Shown here piece by piece: positions 54,138 to 63,700 of a DNA stretch of 64,000 nucleotides (positions are counted from its first letter, which is position 1; each line of letters starts with the position of its first letter). Under the pieces are notes generated by a model. That model had not been told where the DNA came from, did no database searches, and saw only the letters and a program-made list of their open reading frames with translations. Source of the DNA: Actinokineospora spheciospongiae (lineage in GTDB: Bacteria; Actinomycetota; Actinomycetes; Mycobacteriales; Pseudonocardiaceae); the NCBI RefSeq assembly GCF_000564855.1, contig NZ_AYXG01000074.1, positions 1 to 64,000 of the forward strand. Direction: 5' to 3'. Both the position numbers and the translations under genes were made by a program.

Positions 54138-55325
54138 ATGACGGTGACGGTGATCGGACTCGACCGGCAGGGACTGCCGCCGGGGGCCGGTTCGGTGTTG
54201 GCGCAGGCGCGCCTGGTGGTCGGCCCCCGGCACCTGCTGGAGCGGCACGTGCCGCCGGACCGGGCGACGCTCGACAGCAGCGGTGGCCTGCCGGTCGACG
54301 ACATCGCCGTGGCCGAGGGCCCCACCGCCGTCCTGGTGGCGGGCGACGCCGGGTACTTCGGCGACCTGCGGGCGCTGCGGGCGCGCAAGCTCGACGTGGT
54401 CGCCTGGCCGTCGGTCACCGACGTGCAGCGGATGGCCGCGCTGGTGAAGCGGCCGTGGGACGACATCGCCGTGGTCAGCGCCCGGGGCCGCGACTTCCGG
54501 CACGCGGTCAACGTCTGCCGGGCCCGCAAGGCCGTCGCCGTGCTCACCGCCCCGGGCGCCGGTCCGGCCGAGCTGGCCCGCGAACTGGACGGCTGGCGGC
54601 GCAACATCGCGGTGCTCGAACACGTCGGCAGCCCGGGCGAACGACTGTCCATCTTGGACGTCAGCGAGGCCGAGCGGCGGGTCTGGCGGGAGCCGAACCT
54701 GGTGCTGTGCCTGGCCTCGCTGGACAGCATCGGCCAGGACGGCTGGATCGCGGGCGGCGACCCGGTGCCCCCGGTGGGCGGCTGGGCGCTGGAGGACAGC
54801 GCGTTCGCCACCCGGACCGGGGTCGGCCTGGCGCCGGAGGTGCGGGCGCTGGTGCTGGCCCGGCTCGCGCCCCGACCGGGGGCGCTGGTGTGGGACGTGT
54901 GCGCGGGGTCGGGCGCGGTGGGCATCGAGGCCGCCCGGCTGGGCGCGGCGGTGATCGCGGTGGAGCGCGACTCCGGGCTGTGCGTGCGGATCGTGGCCAA
55001 CGCCGGGGCGCACGGGGTGGACGTGCGGCTGGCCGACGGGGAGCCCACCAGGGTCCTCGGCTCGCTGCCGCGGCCGGACTCGGTGTTCGTCGGCTCCTCG
55101 CAGCCGGAGGTGGTGCGCGCCTGCGCCGCGGCGGGCGCGGAGCGGGTGGTCGTGCTGGTGCCCGAACCGGACCGGCTGGGCGGCACGCGGCGCGCGCTGG
55201 CCGACGCCGGGTACGCGGTGCGCGGGTGCCAGCTCTCTGTGGCCGAACTCCTCGCGCTGCCCGACGACACCACCGGTTTGCAGCCGTCTACGGCGACTTT
55301 CCTGCTGTGGGGCACGCGCGCCTGA
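54138..55325 (+). CDS. cobL: Precorrin-6Y C(5,15)-methyltransferase (decarboxylating) CobL
   Basis: 395 residues from ATG at 54138. Two fused halves: CbiE-like tetrapyrrole methylase (TVTVIGLDRQGLPPGAGSVL, VLVAGDAGYFGDLRALRARK, residues 1-215) and CbiT-like Rossmann methyltransferase (LAPRPGALVWDVCAGSGAVG, VIAVERDSGLCVRIVANAGA). Methylates C-5 and C-15 and removes the acetate from precorrin-6B in aerobic cobalamin synthesis. Lies 48 bases after cobM. Confidence 0.95.
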   Translation: MTVTVIGLDRQGLPPGAGSVLAQARLVVGPRHLLERHVPPDRATLDSSGGLPVDDIAVAEGPTAVLVAGDAGYFGDLRALRARKLDVVAWPSVTDVQRMAALVKRPWDDIAVVSARGRDFRHAVNVCRARKAVAVLTAPGAGPAELARELDGWRRNIAVLEHVGSPGERLSILDVSEAERRVWREPNLVLCLASLDSIGQDGWIAGGDPVPPVGGWALEDSAFATRTGVGLAPEVRALVLARLAPRPGALVWDVCAGSGAVGIEAARLGAAVIAVERDSGLCVRIVANAGAHGVDVRLADGEPTRVLGSLPRPDSVFVGSSQPEVVRACAAAGAERVVVLVPEPDRLGGTRRALADAGYAVRGCQLSVAELLALPDDTTGLQPSTATFLLWGTRA

Positions 55326-55557
55326 GAACGCGGCGGGATCTGCCCGTGCCCAGCCGATCGACCCCTCCCCGGCGAAGTCCATCCGAAAGTCGGGTCGGTC
55401 CAGAACCCTCGATGCCCAGGTCGACAGCCACCTCGGCATCCCCTTCACCCGATCGGCTCAGTTCTTTCGCGGGTGTCGTCTGACCGTGACCGGCCGGTAG
55501 CCATGGGTGGACGCCCGGGAACGCCCTCCCGGTCGACCGGCACGAAGGAGAAGGACC

Positions 55558-56346
55558 ATGGCTGAGGCAAGGCGGTTCACCCGCCTGATCGGGGTTGCCG
55601 CAGCGGTGCTCGCGGCGGCTGCCGCCGCGACGGTGTCGACCGCGCAGGCCGATCCCATCACGCCCTACGTCGTCGGCGGCGAGGCCGCCGACATCGCCGA
55701 CTTCCCGTACACCGTCGCGCTCACCACGCCCGACGGCTTCCAGTTCTGCGGAGGCTCGCTCGCCGCGGCCGACAAGGTGGTGACCGCCGCGCACTGTGTT
55801 GAGGGCACCTCGCCGTCGGAGATCGAGGTCGTCTCCGGGCTGACCGACCTGACCGCCGCCGGTGGCGAGACCGCCGAGGTGACCGACGTCTGGGTGCACC
55901 CGGACTACAGCGACCCGGCGATCAGCGCGGACGTCGCCGTGCTGACCCTGGGCAGCGACCTGTCCGCTCCCCCGATCGCCGTGGCGGGTCCCGGTGACGA
56001 GGACCTCTACGCGGCGGGCACCGACACCACCGTGCTCGGCTGGGGCACCACCTCCGAGGGCGGTTCCGCCTCCGACACGCTGCTCAAGGCGTCGGTTCCG
56101 GTGACCTCCGCGGCCGACTGCGCCACCGCCTACGGCTCGGACTTCATCGCCGACTCGATGGTGTGCGCGGGCGTCCCGGGCGGCGGCGTGGACTCCTGCC
56201 AGGGCGACTCCGGCGGCCCGCTGGTCGCGGGCGGCAAGCTGATCGGCGCGGTCTCCTGGGGCGAGGGCTGCGCCCGCCCGGGCAAGCCGGGCGTCTACAC
56301 CAAGCTCATCACCTTCTCGGCCGACATCCAGGCCCGGTTGGGTTGA
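55558..56346 (+). CDS. Secreted trypsin-like serine protease (S1 family), second copy
   Basis: 262 residues from ATG at 55558 with GAAGGAG upstream. The signal peptide ends about TAQA (residue 33). The mature N-terminus lacks the exact IVGG and has YVVGGEAAD. Catalytic His in VTAAHC, Asp in SADVAVLTL, Ser in CQGDSGGP with the specificity Asp in VDSC. Shares architecture and many motifs with the protease at 50461 ([20 protein letters not shown]), so the two are likely paralogues. Likely exported. A strong palindrome follows the stop. Confidence 0.94.
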   Translation: MAEARRFTRLIGVAAAVLAAAAAATVSTAQADPITPYVVGGEAADIADFPYTVALTTPDGFQFCGGSLAAADKVVTAAHCVEGTSPSEIEVVSGLTDLTAAGGETAEVTDVWVHPDYSDPAISADVAVLTLGSDLSAPPIAVAGPGDEDLYAAGTDTTVLGWGTTSEGGSASDTLLKASVPVTSAADCATAYGSDFIADSMVCAGVPGGGVDSCQGDSGGPLVAGGKLIGAVSWGEGCARPGKPGVYTKLITFSADIQARLG

Positions 56347-56352
56347 GCCCGC

Positions 56353-56386
56353 CACCGCCGCGGGGAACCGGTTCCCCGCGGCGGTG
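56353..56386 (+). terminator. 34-bp perfect palindrome after the second trypsin gene
   Basis: Two 17-base arms, starting CACCGCCGCGGGGAACC, are exactly complementary with no spacer; a real hairpin would open a few central bases. Seven bases after the stop codon; likely terminator. Confidence 0.75.
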
Positions 56387-56504
56387 CCCGCCCGGTTCTC
56401 GGACAACCCTCAGGAATCGACAAAAACAATGCCGCGGGGTTGTGGCTCGGTTAGTCGCCGTCGCGCGTCGGGCGGCGGGTGTGGGCTTTTTCCCACGCAG
56501 CCCC

Positions 56505-56510
56505 TAGGGT
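56505..56510 (+). promoter_or_regulatory. Candidate -10 for the Tat-lipoprotein hydrolase
   Basis: TAGGGT fits TAnnnT; TAAGAT at 56525-56530 is an alternative. Confidence 0.3.
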
Positions 56511-56562
56511 CGTTGGCCGCCCCATAAGATCACCGCAGGGGACCGTGACGAGCGGAGAACTT

Positions 56563-57405
56563 GTGAACGCTGCGCGAACTGCACGACTGTCCCGACGGGC
56601 CCTGCTGTGGGGTGGTGCCGGTCTGGGGGCGAGCCTGATCGCCGGGTGCCAGCGGGAACCGGCGACCCCTGGGGCGGGCCCGGACCTGCTGCGCAGCAGC
56701 CCGCCGACGACCGACGCCGCGCCGGTGGTCACCGCGCGGAACCTGTCCACCGCCCGCTACCGCGAGGTCGACTTCGTGGTCATCCGCCCCGGCGGCGTGC
56801 CCGCCGCGCCGATGCCGGTGTGCGTCGCGCTGCACGCGGACCTGCGCGGTGCCAAGAGCTTCGTGTCCTACGGCGTGCAGCGGATGCTGACCGACCTGGT
56901 CGCCGGGGGCGCGACCCCGTTCGCGGTCGCGGCGGTCGACGGCGGCAACTGGGTGGGGCACAAGGACGACGACCCGCAGCGGATGCTCACCGAGGACCTG
57001 CCCGGCTGGCTGGAGCGCCAGGACCTGGCGGGCACCCCGTTCGCCGCCGTCGGCATCGACGAGGGCGGCGCGGGCGCGCTGCACCTGGCCCGCACCCCCG
57101 GCCTGTCCGCGGTCGCCGCGATCAGCCCCACCCTCTTCGACACCTGGTCGGACGCCGAGCGCTCCAAGGTCTACCGGCAGCGCGAGCAGTGGGAGGACGT
57201 CGAGCCGCTGCGCCACGCCCCCGAGTACGCCAACCTCCCGGTCGGCGTGTGGTGCGGCAGCCAGGACCGCGACTACCTGCCCACCAGCAAGGCCTTCGCC
57301 ACGGCCGTGGGTGCCACCGCCACCTTCACCGCGGGCGGGCACGACGACGCCTACTTCACCCGCGCGCTGCCCGAGGCGCTCAAGTTCGTCGCGGGCTACC
57401 TGTAG
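56563..57405 (+). CDS. Tat-type lipoprotein with alpha/beta hydrolase (esterase-like) fold
   Basis: 280 residues from GTG at 56563 with GGAG upstream; GTG at 56545 is an alternative. The signal LSRRALLWGGAGLGASLIAGC has a twin-Arg pair and a lipobox (IAGC, Cys about residue 29). The hydrolase core resembles the esterase D/PHB depolymerase group: VCVALHADLRGAKSFVSYGV, AVAAVDGGNWVG, then FAAVGIDEGGAGALHLAR, where the nucleophile elbow reads GIDEGG: no Ser at the usual place. Asp in SQDRDYLP and His in FTAGGHDDAYF could complete a site. Probably anchored outside the membrane; activity uncertain. Confidence 0.82.
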   Translation: MNAARTARLSRRALLWGGAGLGASLIAGCQREPATPGAGPDLLRSSPPTTDAAPVVTARNLSTARYREVDFVVIRPGGVPAAPMPVCVALHADLRGAKSFVSYGVQRMLTDLVAGGATPFAVAAVDGGNWVGHKDDDPQRMLTEDLPGWLERQDLAGTPFAAVGIDEGGAGALHLARTPGLSAVAAISPTLFDTWSDAERSKVYRQREQWEDVEPLRHAPEYANLPVGVWCGSQDRDYLPTSKAFATAVGATATFTAGGHDDAYFTRALPEALKFVAGYL

Positions 57406-57499
57406 GTTGGGTGCGGCGGGCACCCACCGGGGGACGTGGGCCGCGCGACGCTGGGCTGCGGGGTTCGAGCAGCGGAAACGGGCACCGGGAATGGGCAGA

Positions 57500-57529
57500 G
57501 GGACATGGGCACTGGGGACATGGGCACTG
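57500..57529. repeat. 15-bp direct repeat in the leader of the membrane protein gene
   Basis: Two exact GGGACATGGGCACTG units (57500 and 57515) and the start of a third, ending 14 bases before the ATG at 57543. Confidence 0.8.
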
Positions 57530-57542
57530 GGGACCGGACACG

Positions 57543-58430
57543 ATGACTGAGCCCGGCGTGGGCACGCCGCACGGGGAGCCGCTGCGGCTGGGTGTCGTCC
57601 CGTTGCGACCGCTCGCTCTCCACGACCTCGTCGAGGGCGCGTACCTGGCGGTCCGCCGCAACGCGGGCGCCCTGCTCGGCTTCACCCTCGGCGTGCTGCT
57701 CGCGGTGGAGCTGCTGCATTGGCTGCTCAGCACCCTCGTCCTCGGCTCGGTCCCGTCGGCGTCGGCCGTGCCCACCGACGGGACGGCGAGCTGGGAGCAG
57801 CTACGCCCGCTGGTGATCGACTACCTGCTCTACCTCGGCCTCGGTTCAGTGTTCGGCCTGTTGATCACCGGCGTGGTGACCGTCGTGGTCACCCGCGCCG
57901 TCTTCGGCCACCGCACCGGTCTGGGCCCCGCGCTGGCCGAGACCGGTCGGGCGCTGCCCAGGTTGCTGGGCGTGCTGCTGGTCGAGGCCCTGCTCATCGG
58001 GCTGATCGCCTTCGCCAACATCGCGCTGCTGGCCGTCCTCGGCCCGGTCGCGGTCCTGCTGACGATGATCACCCTGCCCGCCGTGGTCTACCTGGCCATC
58101 GCGTTCACCTTCGCCCAGTCGGTGGCCGTGGTCGAGGAGGTGTCCCCGGTGGCGTCGCTGAGCCGCTCGCGCGAACTGGTGCACGCGGTGGGCTGGTGGC
58201 GCGTCCTCGGCGTCACCGCCCTGGTGGTGCTGGCGGGCGGGCTGCTCGCCGCGCTCGCGCAGGCGCTCTTCGCGCAGATCAGCGGCGGCAGCACGGTGGC
58301 CGACCTGCTGGCGGTCGCGCTGGTGGGCACGGTGCAGGCCGGTTTCGGCGGTGCCGTGCTCTGCCTGCTCTACGTCGACCACCGCGCGCGCGTCGAGGGC
58401 ATCGACGGCCTCTGGCACAAGGCGGGCTGA
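57543..58430 (+). CDS. DUF7847-like integral membrane protein
   Basis: 295 residues from ATG at 57543. The N-terminus has PLRPLALHDLVEGAYLAVRR, typical of actinobacterial proteins with a GDPD-like membrane domain, followed by about six hydrophobic helices (ALLGFTLGVLLAVELLHWL and onwards). VAVVEEVSPVASLSRSRELV and the helix VLGVTALVVLAGGLLAALAQ are family-like. No catalytic motif is seen. Function unknown. The leader has a 15-bp repeat and only a weak ribosome binding site, so the start is moderately certain. Confidence 0.82.
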   Translation: MTEPGVGTPHGEPLRLGVVPLRPLALHDLVEGAYLAVRRNAGALLGFTLGVLLAVELLHWLLSTLVLGSVPSASAVPTDGTASWEQLRPLVIDYLLYLGLGSVFGLLITGVVTVVVTRAVFGHRTGLGPALAETGRALPRLLGVLLVEALLIGLIAFANIALLAVLGPVAVLLTMITLPAVVYLAIAFTFAQSVAVVEEVSPVASLSRSRELVHAVGWWRVLGVTALVVLAGGLLAALAQALFAQISGGSTVADLLAVALVGTVQAGFGGAVLCLLYVDHRARVEGIDGLWHKAG

Positions 58431-58445
58431 ACCCGCCCGACCGTC

Positions 58446-58676
58446 CTACAGCACCGGTGCGACGTGGACCGGGCGGGCGCTGTCGGGGGCCTCGCTGTCC
58501 TCGTCCAGGCCGAGCATCCGCAGCAGGGTCAGGCAGTCCTCCGGGTCGGTCGCGTAACCGGCCACGGTGCGCGCCGCGCGAATCCGCTGGGCCGTCATGC
58601 CCTCCCTGGCGTCGGTCCTGGCCTGGTTGAACTCGTCGGCGGCGCCGCGCGTGACGTCGGTGTCGCTGACCGTCAT
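58446..58676 (-). CDS. Small conserved-looking hypothetical protein
   Basis: 76 residues from ATG at 58676 with GGAGT upstream. It has one strongly helical segment (REGMTAQRIRAARTVAGYAT) and an acidic DEDSEAPD near the C-terminus; no Cys and no membrane segment. I recall similar short proteins in other actinomycetes but not a function. It is convergent with the preceding membrane protein gene, with only 15 bases between them. Confidence 0.68.
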   Translation of the reverse strand: MTVSDTDVTRGAADEFNQARTDAREGMTAQRIRAARTVAGYATDPEDCLTLLRMLGLDEDSEAPDSARPVHVAPVL

Positions 58677-58973
58677 GGGTACTCCAAAGGGGGTCTACGG
58701 CACCGCGTGCGGGTGCCGGGAGGGTGTCGTCGCAAGGGGGGAGCCGGGACCGGGCGTCGGCCGGGGCGGTGTCGCCGCCGCACGCCGGGGTGCTGGCGGG
58801 AAAAACACTACCCCACCCGCGATCCGGCCCCCATCGCGGCGTTCCCGGTAGGATGGTGGTGACGGCGGCCCCACCGGTCGCCCGTCCCACGTCGGTCCCC
58901 TGCGCCGCGGCCGGGTTCCGCGCCGAGCAGGACGGCGACCCACCACAATCTCGATGATCACCGCCGACCAGGC
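58677..58973. other. 297-nt divergent gap before the helicase
   Basis: Contains the small gene's ribosome binding site at its left end, a candidate -10 TAGGAT (58849-58854) and a 5' leader of about 110 nt before the helicase. A long structured leader is common for cold-shock helicase genes, but nothing decisive is visible. Confidence 0.4.
58849..58854 (+). promoter_or_regulatory. Candidate -10 (TAGGAT) of the helicase gene
   Basis: TAGGAT fits TAnnnT; it would give a leader of roughly 110 nt. Confidence 0.35.
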
Positions 58974-60584
58974 ATGACATCCCGAGTCCTCTACGTTCGG
59001 AGACGCCCCATGGCGGCCAGCCGCCCCGGTTCCACCCCTTCCGCCGAGCCCGGTTTCGCCGAGCTCGGTGTGCCCGCCGAGCTGGTGTCCGCACTGGCCG
59101 AGGTGGGCGTGCACGCGCCGTTCCCCATCCAGTCCGCCACCCTGCCCGACTCGCTGGCGGGCCGCGACGTGCTCGGCCGGGGCCGCACCGGCTCCGGCAA
59201 GACCTACGCGTTCCTCATCCCGGTCCTGGCCCGGATCGCCGCCGTGGCGGGCAGGCCCCGGCCGGGCAGGCCGCGGGCGCTCGTCCTGGCCCCGACCCGC
59301 GAGCTGGCCACCCAGATCCACGACGCGGCCGCGCCGCTGGCCGCCGCCCTGGGGCTGCGCGCCACCACCGTCTTCGGCGGGGTCCGCCCCGGCCCGCAGG
59401 TCACCGCCCTCAAGGCGGGCGTCGACCTGCTCGTCGCCTGCCCCGGCAGGCTGGAGGACCACCTGGCCGAGGGGCACGCCCGGCTCGACGACGTCGCCGT
59501 CACCGTGCTCGACGAGGCCGACCACATGGCCGACCTGGGCTTCCTGCCGGTGGTCCGCAGGCTGCTCGACCGCACCCCGCCGTCGGGCCAGCGGCTGCTG
59601 TTCTCCGCGACCCTGGACAACGGCATCGACGTCCTGGTCCGCCGCTACCTGACCGACCCGGTCACCCACAGCGTGGACTCGGCCCAGTCGCCCAACGCCG
59701 CGATGACCCACCACGTGCTGCACGTGGACGGCACCCACCGGCTGCCGGTGCTGGTCGACCTGGCCTCGGCCCCCGGCCGCTCGCTGGTGTTCACCCGCAC
59801 CCGCCGCGGCGCCACCCGGCTGACCCGCCAGCTCGTCGCCGCGGGCGTGCGCGCGGTCGAGCTGCACGGCGACCTCGGCCAGCAGGCCCGCACCCGCAAC
59901 CTGACCGCGTTCGCCGAGGGCACCGCCCCCACCCTGGTCGCCACCGACATCGCCGCCCGGGGCATCCACGTCGACGACGTCACCCTGGTCATCCACGCCG
60001 ACCCGCCGGTCGAGCACAAGGCCTACCTGCACCGCTCCGGCCGCACCGCCCGCGCGGGCGCCGCGGGCACGGTGGTCACGCTGATGACCGACGAGCAGGT
60101 GGAGGACGTCCGCGCCCTGACCCGCAAGGCGGGCATCAAGCCCACCACGACCAAGGCGGGCCCCGGCCACCCCCTCCTGGCCGAGTTGGCACCGGGCGAG
60201 CGGGTGCTGGTCGAGGTCTCCGAACGCGCGGCGACCCCGCGCAAGCGCCCCGGCAAGCCCCGCGCCGACAAGCCGGTGGGCGACAAGAGCACCGACTCCG
60301 GGACCACGGCGGCGGGCTCGCAGCGCTCCGGCGGCCAGCGTTCCGGCGGTCAAGGCGGCCGAGGCAGGCAGCGCGCGGGCGGCTCGGGCCGCGCGGGCAC
60401 CGCGGCGGGCTCGGCGCGCACCGGCACCGGGTCCGGTCGGACGGGCTCCGGCCGCTCGGGCGGCTCCACGCCGAGGGCGGCGGAGCCCAGGGCCGAGTCC
60501 TCCGGCCAGGGTGGCGGTCAGAGCAGCAGCGGTGGTGGGGCGGCGGCGTTCTCCGCGCGGTCCGGCTCGGGCCGCAGGCGGTAG
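58974..60584 (+). CDS. DEAD-box RNA helicase with Gly/Ser/Arg-rich tail
   Basis: 536 residues from ATG at 58974 (59010 is an alternative). Q-motif FAELGVPAELVSALAEVGVH with PFPIQSATLP, Walker A GRTGSGKT, PTRELATQIH, DEADHMADLGF, SATLD, then VFTRTRRGATRLTRQL, ATDIAARGIHVDDV and HRSGRTARAGAAG. Catalytic core to about residue 385. The last 130 residues are a basic low-complexity tail with RSGGQRSGGQGGRGRQRAGG, likely for RNA binding. Probably in ribosome assembly or cold adaptation. Confidence 0.95.
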   Translation: MTSRVLYVRRRPMAASRPGSTPSAEPGFAELGVPAELVSALAEVGVHAPFPIQSATLPDSLAGRDVLGRGRTGSGKTYAFLIPVLARIAAVAGRPRPGRPRALVLAPTRELATQIHDAAAPLAAALGLRATTVFGGVRPGPQVTALKAGVDLLVACPGRLEDHLAEGHARLDDVAVTVLDEADHMADLGFLPVVRRLLDRTPPSGQRLLFSATLDNGIDVLVRRYLTDPVTHSVDSAQSPNAAMTHHVLHVDGTHRLPVLVDLASAPGRSLVFTRTRRGATRLTRQLVAAGVRAVELHGDLGQQARTRNLTAFAEGTAPTLVATDIAARGIHVDDVTLVIHADPPVEHKAYLHRSGRTARAGAAGTVVTLMTDEQVEDVRALTRKAGIKPTTTKAGPGHPLLAELAPGERVLVEVSERAATPRKRPGKPRADKPVGDKSTDSGTTAAGSQRSGGQRSGGQGGRGRQRAGGSGRAGTAAGSARTGTGSGRTGSGRSGGSTPRAAEPRAESSGQGGGQSSSGGGAAAFSARSGSGRRR

Positions 60585-60686
60585 GACCCGCTCCACTGCC
60601 GTGACTCCCCGGGGCCTGCCGCCGGTTCTCGGAACGGTCGGTCGTCGCCCTGTGCCCGCTGTGGACCGATGGTGGGCTGTGGGACG

Positions 60687-60724
60687 GGAAGGCCCCTCCC
60701 GGCTGGTGCCGGGAGGGGCCTTCC
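60687..60724. terminator. Strong bidirectional terminator
   Basis: A perfect 17-bp stem (GGAAGGCCCCTCCCGGC and its complement) with a 4-base loop between the convergent helicase and subtilase genes. Confidence 0.85.
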
Positions 60725-60739
60725 GCTGTCAGGCGCCGA

Positions 60740-63700
60740 TTACGGCAGTGCCCTGTCCGGCCGGTGGGTCAGCCGGATCGAGTTGACCACCGGCGGCTGC
60801 TTGCCGCGCAACGCGGCCAGTTCCACCGAGATCGACCCGCCTTCCGGCACCGTCACCCAGAACTCCCGGGTGTCCGCCGTGAGCGTTCCGACGGTCGCGG
60901 CGATGTCGTGGTTCGCCAGGACCTTCGTGCCGTTGAGCGACACGTCGAACACGCGCTTGCCCGCCACGATCGCGGGCTTCAGCTCCGCGAACGACAGCTC
61001 GACCTGGTAGGTGCCCGCCGGGAGGGCGTCGAAGCGGTAGCCGCCCGCGCTTTCCCGCTGGGTCTGGAAGAGGGTGTCGTCCTCGGTGCCCGCGATGGCC
61101 TTCTTGGTGGTGACGACCGGGCCGTTGCTCAGGTAGCCGTAGCCGCCCGGGGTCCAGGCGCGGTCGGCCACCCAGGAGTCCGCCGCCCGGTCGGTGTGGC
61201 CCGCGGTGGCGCCGACGTCCACGCCGGTGCGGTAGGCGGGGACCACCAGGGTGACCGGGACCACCAGCGTGGGCGTGCGGCCCGCGTTGGTCGTCAGGGT
61301 CACCGCGGCCTGGTGCACGCCGGGCAGCAGGCCGGTCGGGTCGACCCGGACGGTGATGTCCTGCTGCTGGCCCGGCTTGAGCGTCGCCGACCCCGGTACC
61401 GCCCACGCCCACGGCGCGTTGGAGGCCAGGGTGTAGTCGAGCGCCAGGTCGCTGGTGCTCTTGAGGGTCACCACGGCTGTGCGGAGCTGGCCGGACTGGC
61501 CCAGGAACGTCAGCGGCGCGGTGGGCAGTTCGGCCCGGGGTGTCTTCAGCGCGAAGTTCACGGTGAGGTCGCCGGACACGGTGATGTTCTTCGTCTGGGT
61601 CGCGTAGTTCGGCTTCGTCACCTCCACGCTGTAGGTGCCCGCCAGCAGGCGGGCCCGGTAGCGGCCGTCGGCGTCGGTGGTGAGCTTCGCCGTCTCCGCG
61701 CCCGCCTTGAGGACCCGGACGGTCGCGCCGCTGATCGGCGCCTTGTCGTTGGCGTCGGTCACCCGGCCGGTGGCGATGCCGGTCGGCGGCAGCTTGAACC
61801 GGATGGACTGGCCGTCGGCCAGGGTCGGGGCGTTGAGGGAGTACTGCAACGCCACGGTGCCGGTCGCGTTCTCGATGCCGACGGTCGCCGACGCGCCCCG
61901 CTCGCGGGTGCTGTTCGGGTCGATCCCCCGGTAGCGCAGGGAGATCTCACCGCTCTCCGACAGCACGACCTCGAAGTCCACCCGGGTGGCGGTGGCCTGG
62001 TAGAAGGTCGCGTTGCGCCACTCCACGACGAACTCGCGGTTGGGCGCGGTGCCGGTGGTCTTGGTGGCCACCCGGCTGGTGGAGTCGAGCAGCAGGTCGT
62101 CCCAGAACGGGTAGATCGCCGCGTTCGGCGCACCGCCCGCCGGGAGCGCGACGTTGGAGTACGCCGTGCTCGACGCCAGGAAGTTCAGGTGGCCGTTGGT
62201 GGAGGCGAACGCCTGCGTGTAGTTGTTGCCGTAGAAGAAGAAGCTGAACGGCAGCGGCACGGCGACCGCCGAGTCGTCCCCGGTCAGCGCCAGCGGGGTG
62301 TCGCCCTCCACGTACGGCGCGGTGTCGAGCACGCAGTGGTTGCCGAACGAGTCGGCGCGGCTGGGCAGGGTGAACCCGACCACCTCGTCCCCGTCCACCA
62401 CGACGTCCTTGGTCTGCGGGTCGGAGCAGCCGCCCGCCGACGCCGTGACGCGGTAGCCGCCCTCGGGCACGTTCGGGATGGAGTACGCCCCGGCCGCGTC
62501 CGTGGTCACCGCCGGGATCGGCGTGGACAGGACCTGCACGGTCGCGCCTGTGACCGGGCCGCCCTGCGCGTCGAGCACGGTGCCGGACACGGTGTGCCGG
62601 GCGACCGGGGCCAGCACGACGTCGCGGGTGACCGTCTGGTCCTCGGTGACCGTGGCGGTCCCCGAACCGCTGCCGTAGCCGAACGCGGACACCGCGACGG
62701 TGTAGTCGCCCACCGGCAGGACCGAGCCGTAGGCGCCGGTCGCGTCGGTGGTCAGCGTGCGGTTGCTCGGGCCGGTGACGACCACGGTCGCGCCCGCGAC
62801 CGGCGCGCTGCCCGCCGCGTCGGTGACGTGGCCCGCGAGCGTGCCCACCGGGCCGCGCGGGGAGCGGTCGACCGCGGCGAACGCGTCGAGCTTGCCCTCG
62901 CCCCAGACGTTGTTGTTCGCCGCGGTGCCGCCGCAGGCGGTGTCGTTGACGTCGGTCGCGGACTCGTCGAGCAGTTCCTGCGTCCGGGTGATGTCACCGA
63001 CCAGCGACGGTGCCGCCGACCACATCAGCGCCACCGTGCCGGAGGTGTGCGGCGCCGCCATGGAGGTGCCGCTGTTCAGCTCGTAGCCGCCACCGGGCAC
63101 CGACGAGCGGATGTCGTCGCCCGGGGCGGCGATGTTCGGCTTCACGTCGCCGTTCTCCCCCGGGCCGCGGCTGGAGAACGACGCGATGGCGCCCGCGGAG
63201 TCGAACGCCCCCGAGGCGTAGGACTCGGTGTTGTCCCCGGGTGAGCCCGCGGTGTTGCACGAGGGCCCGGAGTTGCCGTTGGAGAACGACGGGAAGATGC
63301 CCGCCGCGCGCCAGGCGTTGACGGTGTCGCGGTACCACGGGTCGATCGTGGCGCCGTTGGACGAGCCCCAGGAGTTGTTGACCACCTGCGGGCGCAGGTC
63401 CGGGCGCGGGTCGGCGCCGGTCAGGTCGGTCGGGGCGAGCATCCACTCGCCGGAGGCCAGCAGCGAGGCGTCCGAGCAGCCGTTGGTCTCGCAGCCCTTC
63501 GCCGCGATCCAGCGGGCGCCGGGGGCGACGCCGACCTGGTTGCCCGCGCCGTCGTCGCCGACCATGGTGCCCATGGTGTGCGTGCCGTGGCCGTTGTTGT
63601 CGCACGGTGCCGCGCTCGGGCAGACCTCGGCCGGGTCGAACCAGTTGTGGTTGTGGTCGAAGGTGCCGCCGCCGGAGTTGCCGCGGTACTTGCCGACCAG

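Noticed and set aside
58695-60596. A 633-codon minus-strand frame opposite the DEAD-box helicase
   Set aside because: All helicase motifs are intact on the plus strand; the antisense frame is a composition artefact.
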